A DNA stretch of 64,000 nt from Myxocyprinus asiaticus (Eukaryota; Chordata; Actinopteri; Cypriniformes; Catostomidae), in contig NC_059346.1 of the NCBI RefSeq assembly GCF_019703515.2, positions 53,454,001-53,518,000 on the forward strand. Reading direction: 5' to 3'. Positions 57,000-64,000 of the stretch are shown here, one piece after another. The position numbers and the translations under genes were made by a program. Each line of letters opens with the position of its first letter. The first letter of the stretch is position 1. The notes under the pieces are model-generated. The model was not told where the DNA came from and made no database searches. It worked only from the letters and a program-made list of their open reading frames with translations.

Positions 57000-58685
57000 C
57001 TCGGTGTAAAGTGGGATGAAGAGAGATCCCCATGGCAACCTTTTGTCAAGAGAGAGTTTGAGGTTATGCCTGCTTAGGTGCAGCGGGGAGCAGGTTTACT
57101 ACGTGTGCAGTATACACAGGTTGCCCTCAATGTAGAAGTTATACCTCAAAGAACTGATGTTGAATTGAAGCTGAGTGGAGGTAATTATGAGAAACCTTAC
57201 ATTAAGACCACTCAACTTCAATTTGACAAATTTCAGCATAGTGACTATATTTTAAAGCATGATGAAACAACAAGATATGTACAAGAACGTACATGCTTTG
57301 ACAGTCACTCCTGACAGATAGCTGGTTGAAGAGTTTGTCAAGCCTATTTGGACTTTCTATATGAATAAGACTGATACACTGTGTGCTCTGTCCATGGAAC
57401 CTTCAAACCTGCTTTCCTTACCTTTGGAGGCGTGGAGATGCACAGGTAGGAACATGGAAAATAGGGAGAGACTTTACTCTAATCCCTATTGACTGCCTCT
57501 CATTCAGCCTGCCAATTGATATCATGGATTTGTCAGACTCAGTGATGTCCCTGTGTAGTGAGGACGTTTCCCCTTTAAGAGTGCATTTTCCCTTAAAGAG
57601 TGTGTTTCCCTTTAAAGAGAAAGAGAACATTTGTACATTAGCGATTTATCGAATGAGGGTAGGTTTTGAGACTATCCATATACTTTGGGCGTTTTCCAAA
57701 TGGCATTTTTGTGCCCTTGTAGGGCACTTCGAGAAGGGGATGCCACTCGAAGAGTGATTCCAAACAAAAGCAAGAAAGCTTATTTTTTCACAAAGCATTC
57801 AGGGAAGAAAAGGGTAGAAGGTATGTGAAGGGTATGTTCAAACTGTAATGCTATGCTCTCTTTAGAGAGCCCACATTAAAAGCTCTGTCCTTTGTAGTGA
57901 GTAGTGCATAGGGATGATCGCTTTCGATTGGAATTCGCCCAATATTATACATAGCATGAGGGGTTGAATCAGTGCTGTTGCAAGCCTCACTTCCCATTTG
58001 CCCCCTGTTTACAGGTTTCAGGCGGAGCAAGGTAATATGGTAACCATAATCGCTCCTCTCTTTCCTTTGCTCTGTTTAAGCGATGAATGTTAATGTTGTT
58101 GTTGTTGTTTTAAAAGGTTTCCTATCTCGTTGTAGGCTTTTTTGCTCTTTTTGGCAAGGTAGGTCGGGATTATTTCCCATTGTAACATTGTGACCTTGCT
58201 TGCCTTAATGCTTCAGTGCCTGGTCAACAGATAGTTCGTAGTGTGTTGGTATGTTTTTTTTCTTTTGAGAAAAAATGGTCAGTGGCAGTTATTTGTCTAA
58301 TGGTGTTTATGATCATGCAGCATTTAATATTATGTTGTTTTCTTTTAGGAATTGCAATTGCACCACTGCTGTTTCTTTTTCTTTACCCTTTTCTTTAAAT
58401 ATAATTTTTGTGACTTTATTTTGTATGGTATGTTATTTGATTGCTTTTGAAATAATGTTTCTTTTTTGATTTCTTCATTTACTGAGGTTGATTTTGCTTT
58501 AATTGAATGGTTTATTTGTATACATTTATTGTCAGAATACGAACAGATCTTTTATTCCCTTTTTAGTGGACTCCTTTGGGATTATCGGTTGGATTGCGGG
58601 AGTTGGCTCCTTGATGATGTGGATTCTCTCCCTGTGCACTGCATGCTGCATGCATGATACACTTAATGTGTGTTACACTTGCATT

Positions 58686-58717
<32 letters not shown>

Positions 58718-58950
58718 TTGTTTGACAGGCACTACTACTGGTGAATTCTTCTGGGTTTTATTGTGAGTTTGTACCTGTAGCCAACCGGTTTCCCATGTGT
58801 CCTCTGACACTGCTGGGTATTAGTAGGTACATTTTGATTTAGAGTTTTGTTTTAGAGTTGGTATTTTATCTTAAAAGGGAGAAAGAACAGAATATATTAT
58901 TTTATATTTGAAAATTCATCCCTTTTTAAAGTACATTTATTTTTCTGAAT
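57000..58950. other. region left of the gypsy element, no gene assigned
   Basis: ORFs at 57078, 57383 and 58216-58766 have no recognised domain. 57572-57620 has short CCCTTTAAGAGTG-type repeats. 57690-57950 resembles the repeat in lhx1a intron 4. Part of this stretch may be the U3 part of the gypsy left LTR, whose start I could not fix. (GT)n at 58686-58711. Confidence 0.4.
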
Positions 58951-59405
58951 GTGCATTAATCAACTTTAATAAAGAAATGTGTATGTGAACCTGAGAAACG
59001 CATCTCTGCTCTCCTGCTTACACGCAAATCTTTGTAATTTGGTCAACTATTAGTGTTTAACAATATTCCCTGGGTGAGATTACCAGGTTGGTGTGGTCAG
59101 GCTATTGGGCTCAAGGGAAGCCCTTGTAGTTCCGATTGTCCACTCGCGCTACAATCTGGCGCAGTCGGCAGGGTGTGTGAAAAGCAGAGTTTTCCCAGTG
59201 TTTTTGAATAGTTACGTTTTTGATCATTTCATTGTTTGTAAGGGCAAAGAAGGGAAAAAAAAGAAACAGCAGTTGACTATTCAGGAATGGAACCTTCCAG
59301 GACAGAGTGTGAAATCCTTTCTGCAAGTGGTGACTGGTGTAAAGGACTTTTCTTCTACTGATCACAGAGATTGAGAATTAACTGCAGGAACTGTGGGACT
59401 TAGTT

Positions 59406-60170
59406 GTGCAATTGAGAGCAGACAATGAACGATTTATGCAAGATCTGACTGAGGTAGAAGCACCATCAGTGATCGCTTCTGGTTCTAACAATTCTGTTTT
59501 GCCTGATAGGCCTACACCTATTGTGGTCCCAGAGCGTCTTTTGTATGTGCCATGGGAGAGAAAATGTCCTGTTTTCCATGGCAACATTGGGCTAGTGGTC
59601 GAATGGATTGATGAGGTACATGCCAGTATGCGGGCCCGACATCCAGCCCCAGTAGATCAAACATATTTTATTTATGACCACTTGGAAGGGGAGGCTAAGA
59701 ATGAAATACGGTATAGATTTAGGGAAGAGAAGGAAGATCCAGAAAAGCTTTCGTCCATATTACAAGAGCTATATGGTTGTTCTCAGTCTTATCAGGAGGA
59801 TTTCTTTTCTAGGAAACAGTTAGAGGGAGAGTCATTTCAGGAGTATTCACATGCTTTGTTCAGTTTGATGGAAAGGGTGGTTAAGAATGCACCTAATGGA
59901 CTGCCTAATTCTGCTGTGTTACTCCGAGATCAATTTGTGGAACATGTTAATGATCCTAATCTCCTTAGGGCTTTAAAGCAGGTGGTTCGAGCCAAGCCAA
60001 GTTGTACCTTACCTGACGTAAGGGCTGAAGCTATTCACTGGGAGCAGGAAGGTAGGCCTATGACTGATGTGGTAAGAAGTTATTCAGTCCCTTCTGTTTG
60101 TGCTCTAAAGACCTCTAGAGTTCCTGATGGCAGAGTGGGTTTATCCTCCCAGATGTCACAATTGAGTTAA
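59406..60170 (+). pseudogene. gypsy-type Gag, open frame of 254 residues
   Basis: Residues such as YVPWERKCPVFHGN, FIYDHLEGEAKNEIRYRFR and FFSRKQLEGESFQEYSHALF with LLRDQFVEHVNDPNLLRAL fit a Ty3/gypsy Gag helical core (capsid). The frame ends before any zinc knuckle; a degraded CRPASNQATLL stretch near 60280 may be its trace. The ORF is intact but belongs to a dead element. Confidence 0.7.
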
Positions 60171-61148
60171 AAGAAATTATGGTAAAGCAACAACAACAGC
60201 TTAATTAACTTTCTGAACCTTTGTCTTTTCAAGGGGATTCTAGGTGCAGTTTACTCTCTCATAATGATCCAATTATATGCAGACCTGCCAGCAACCAGGC
60301 CACATTGCTAGTAGATGTGACAATGAATGTGTTGTTTCTCAGGGTCAGCATACACAGCCTCGACCTGGCCTGGACATACCTTATGTTGGCTATGTTGAGC
60401 TTGATGTTCAGGTGCTAGGCAAGGTCATTTCTAAGTGAGGAATTTTGGTAGTATAGGGTCCTCCAGTGCTACAACTAAGGGAATCTACAACTTCGGTGCC
60501 TGGAGTGTTGGATATGAACGTTAAAAGGGAATGTTATACTGAGTTATTTGGGAAATATGACCTCAGGTAACCTGGTGCATTACAGCAAGCCCAGTTCTCT
60601 GAGTATACCAGTGGGCTAGCTAAAGCTAGGGGTAGATATTCCGTCCCTGTATTTTCTTTATCTAACACTGCATTTTTTGAGCCTCTACAGAATGTAGTTT
60701 CTGCCCCCAGGGGCAATACTCTTCCCAACTGTGGTTAAAGTTTTGAGGGGCACAGCTTATGTTCCAGTAGTGAATGTTAACATGACCGCTGCTAAACTAC
60801 TAAGCATGTTACGTTAGGCACAGGTTGTAAGTTTACCTGCAGGAATTTCTGAAGTCCTTAATAAACCAGAGGGCCCAAATGTTGCTACTGTGAATTCCCA
60901 TGTTGGCCTGGTAGACAGAATGCAGGACCTTGTTCAGTCAGTGGACTTGCAGGCCATGTCCAAGTTAGAACAGTTAAAGGTGAGGGATTTGTGTACAAAT
61001 ATTCTTCTGTGTTTTCATCTCATTAGGGGGATTTAGGGTGTACTAACCTTACAGCTCATGAAATCCCTTTAGTTGATGATGTGCCCAAGGGTACAGACGT
61101 ATTCCCCCCTCTGATTATAACACAGTTAAGGCCCACATAAATCAACTG

Positions 61149-62095
61149 TTGGAGGCTCAGGTGATTCGGGAGAGTTGCAGTCCCTATGCCTCTCCCACAG
61201 TCCTTGTAATGAAGGATGGCAGCCTACATATGTGTGTGGACTACCGGCAGTTAAATAGCAAAACACGTCGGGATACCTTTCCTTTACCACGTATTGAAGA
61301 ATCCATGGATGCTCTGTCTGGTGCTAAGTGGTTCTCTACCTTGGGTTTGGCCAGTGGATATAATCAGGTGCCAGTGGCCGAGAAGGAACGAAGTAAGACT
61401 GCCTTCTGTACACCCTTTGGCCTATTTGAATTTAACCATATGCTCTTTGGCCTCGTGATGTGCCTAGTACATTCCAGAGACTCATGGAGTGGTTATTTGG
61501 AGCACAGCATTTTCAATCTCTATTATTGTACCTTGACGATTTTATAGTGTTTTCATCCATGGTAGATCAACATCTTGTCCGCTTAGAGTCAGTCCTGTCC
61601 TGTCTGCAGAGAGAAGGGCTGAAAGTGAAGCTGGAGAAGTGTTGCTTCTTCCGGATGGAAGCTAAATACCTGGGTCATGTTATCTCCAAAGATGGTGTTT
61701 CCCCTGACCCAGAGAAGGTTGCCGCTGTGTCCACCTGGGCCCGTCCGACAACTGTGTCTGAGGTGATATCTTTCTTGAGGTTTGCCTGCTATTATAGATG
61801 CTTTGTGGAGGGATTTTCCAAACTGTTAGCTCCATTGCATCGTCTTGTTGCTGACCTTAGTGGTACTTGTACTAAAAAAGGGGCTGGAAAACCAATAGGA
61901 GCTGCCTGGACCGAAAAATTTGAGGAGAGTTTAAATAACCTTAAAGCCTGTCTGACCACAGTACCAGTGCTGGCATATGCAAACTTTTCTCTACCTTTCA
62001 TATTAGAAATTGATGCCAGTCACAGTGGCCTAGGAGCAGTATTCTCCCAAGAACAGGAAGGGAGAGTAAAGCCAGTCGCTTATGCCAGCAGAGCT
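61149..62095 (+). pseudogene. gypsy-type reverse transcriptase and partial RNase H
   Basis: The first frame has PYASPTVLVMKDGSLHMCVD, YRQLNSKTRRDTFPLP and GLASGYNQVPVAEKERSKT. After a frameshift near 61460 the second frame has MPSTFQRLMEWLFG and the catalytic box LLYLDDFIVFSS, then LGHVISKDGVSPDP and the start of RNase H (FILEIDASHSGLGAVFSQE). It stops in LTR sequence. Confidence 0.88.
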
Positions 62096-62283
62096 CAAAT
62101 GTGTATGTGGACCTGGGAAAAATGTCTCTGCTCTCCTGCTTCCACACAAATCTGTGTAATTTGGTCAACTGTGAGTGCTTAACAATATTAACTGGGTTAG
62201 ATTCTCAGGGTAGTGTGGTGAGGCTATTAGCTATTGGGCTCAAGGGAAGCCCTTGTAATTCAGATTCACGTCCACGCCAGTGA

Positions 62284-64000
62284 GATTTCCTGTGAGTCGA
62301 TAGCCCAAAGAAATACTGCAGAAAGCAACTAGATTTTGAAAATGTTCTGAGGAAAATGTGTGGTGCTTGCCTGTGCAAAAGTTGCCACCACAATGTGAGG
62401 GTGTTGTGGGTGGTTCCTGGGGTGTTAAGGGTTCTTTGTGTGGTTGCTTACTGGCCACAAGAAAAGTCACAAAAGCCCATCCCAATTCTCTGATATTCTA
62501 GTCCCTAGATATGTACAGCGCACAATAGCATGGATTATTTTTATCAGACTTTTTATGGTGCTTTTTTATTTTTTTTGAGCTGCAACTCGGATATTCTCTA
62601 AACTCCCTTTGTGTCCCACTGTAAAGAGCAAATAAGCAATAATTTATATAGCAATGAGTAAATGATGACAATGATTTTCAATTAATTTAATTTTAAAATG
62701 TGGCCTTGGGTAAGGTATTGAAATCCTCTGAAATTCATTGAATACGGCATCAGAGTGACATTTTGGTAATGTAGGGCCAAGGAGGACGTTTTGGTGGCAC
62801 AGGCAAAAAGTTGTTGTAGGGACATATCGATATGAGAGTGTGTTGAAAATAGTTAACTATTCCTTTCTCTACAATGAGAGAGACCATGGCAGCTCTCCTT
62901 TGCCGTATAGCCCAAAGGGGGTGAGACGGTGGTCTTCTGGCAGTGAGAGGACCCTAGGGACTCAGTGCCTGGAGCCTGCTGATGATGGAGATTGATGCAG
63001 GCAGAGACGCAGACGCCCCAGACGTTCAGCAAAATTAAAAGGCTATTTTGTCAGGTTGTAAAAGAACAGAATGGAGCAGAGGGTGATGGGCTTCCCCTCC
63101 TCCTTTCTTCTCCATGTGCCTCTTTAGTGTCATCAGGCCCTCAGGGACAAGAACCGTTGCATGCCTTTTACTCTCACTTTCTCTCTCTCTCTCTCTCTCT
63201 CACGATGTCTCACTCTGTCTTGGAAATGCACATAGACAAGAACAGGCAAAAAGATACAGACTACAAAACAACAAATAAAAAAACAACATAACACGGGTAT
63301 ATTGAAAAACCTTAAAAGAATGTTCAATTTAAATTCTACCCAACAGCATCTGTGGCATTTTGTTGACTACCACAGATAAAAATTTGGACTCGTCCCTCAG
63401 TCAAGCGAAGTCTATGGGGAAAGCTGTTGCCATAAGTATAGCCATTTGACCTTAAAATTATAGATGTTAACATGAGAACATTGTGATAAAATCACTTATT
63501 AAACTTGTTTGTGCAAAATTATATCAAATCTTTCAACTCCTGTCATAATATAATGTAAATTTGGTAGCTTTCATATGTGCAAGGATATAGGGTTTACAGA
63601 GATAAAAATACACCCACAGACAGGAAATACATTAGTAACATATAACGAGTAGTTCTTGCACATGGAAATTAATTCCCCTGCAAAAAATGATGATTCAGAC
63701 AACCTTAAAATTCAAATACACATTTTTGGAAGAATTCATAAGAATATGAGCCAAAGTCCCTTTTAATTTAAGTCAGTCACTCGGCGGCCATCTTTGGAAC
63801 GTTCCCGGGCAGCTATTTTCTTTGGACACAACTGGCATAAAAGTACAGCTCCTATCTACTTGAAACTCCAAAACGGATGTTAAATTTTACGATTAAATAT
63901 ATTTCAAATAAGCAGTAAAATTTGTTAAAAATGGTATCAAAAATTGTGCTTCTTAACGCTTAAAACAAATGCTATTTTTCAAGCTTGTTAAGTTAATGCT
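62284..64000. other. right edge of the window, no gene recognised
   Basis: The ORF at 62992-63291 and its minus-strand counterpart are chance frames over a (CT)n tract at 63178-63200. No recognisable element in the last kilobase. Confidence 0.45.

Larger units (their letters stand above)
58960..62283 (+). mobile_element. Ty3/gypsy-type LTR retrotransposon, degenerate
   Basis: The right part of a left LTR is at about 58960-59155 (AATAAA at about 58970, CTGCTCTCCTGCTTACACGC, ending GCGCTACA). A primer-binding-site-like TGGCGCAGTCGGCAGG follows at 59157. Gag is at 59406-60170, a stop-riddled protease region at 60200-61100, RT at 61149-61830, the start of RNase H to 62090, then abruptly the same LTR end (CTGCTCTCCTGCTTCCACAC) at 62100-62283. 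Most of RNase H, all of integrase and the left part of the right LTR are deleted. The outer left boundary is unknown. Confidence 0.8.

Noticed and set aside
63133..63327. ORFs over 63.1-63.3 kb
   Set aside because: They are readings of a (CT)n repeat without any domain.

Overview
The window is nuclear DNA of a ray-finned fish, most likely a cyprinid. It shows GT-AG spliced genes with short exons in long AT-rich introns, and dense interspersed repeats: Tc1-like, hAT-like and TTAA-flanked DNA transposons, a DIRS retrotransposon, Ty3/gypsy, L1- and L2-type LINEs and a tRNA-derived SINE. Most of the sequence is mobile DNA. I see no operon, CRISPR array, rRNA or ordinary tRNA gene.

Two conserved genes could be assembled exon by exon, both on the minus strand. 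(1) aatf (AATF/Che-1/Traube, a nucleolar SSU-processome and transcription cofactor protein): 11 exons from the ATG at 31286 down to 10057, 528 codons in phase. The last coding exon (about 30 residues expected from the family) was not found in the leftmost 10 kb. (2) A LIM-homeobox gene of the lhx1 class (probably lhx1a): five exons from the ATG at 50547 to the stop at 41846, 402 residues, with two LIM domains, a homeodomain split between positions 46 and 47, and the lhx1-type C-terminus. AATF next to LHX1 matches the vertebrate linkage on human 17q12.

Layout. 1-10056: left of the last recognised aatf exon; nested hAT remnants, an internally deleted Tc1 copy and a SINE. 10057-31286: aatf, with introns full of MITE-like elements. 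31287-41845: aatf-lhx1a intergenic block with an L1 3' fragment, a second deleted Tc1 copy and a decayed DIRS element (about 34.36-40.18 kb). 41846-50547: lhx1a; intron 4 holds a gag-only LTR element. 50548-64000: sequence upstream of lhx1a, with two decayed Tc1/IS630-like elements, one possible orphan exon near 55 kb, tandem repeats near 56 kb and a broken Ty3/gypsy element (59.0-62.3 kb).

The most notable observation is a 512-bp copy of the lhx1a last exon plus adjacent intron (source 41864-42375, copy 36278-36789, one mismatch) inside the RT region of the neighbouring DIRS element. It is flanked by a 120-bp duplication of DIRS sequence, 6 bp of filler and 3 bp of microhomology, which reads as a local template-switch event or, alternatively, an assembly error. 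It creates a potential second terminal exon for lhx1a with a different C-terminus. Other points: a GC-AG intron inside the lhx1a homeobox, a gag-only LTR element with a 34-bp repeat read in three frames, and two Tc1 copies sharing one internal deletion. I found no convincing new multi-gene system.
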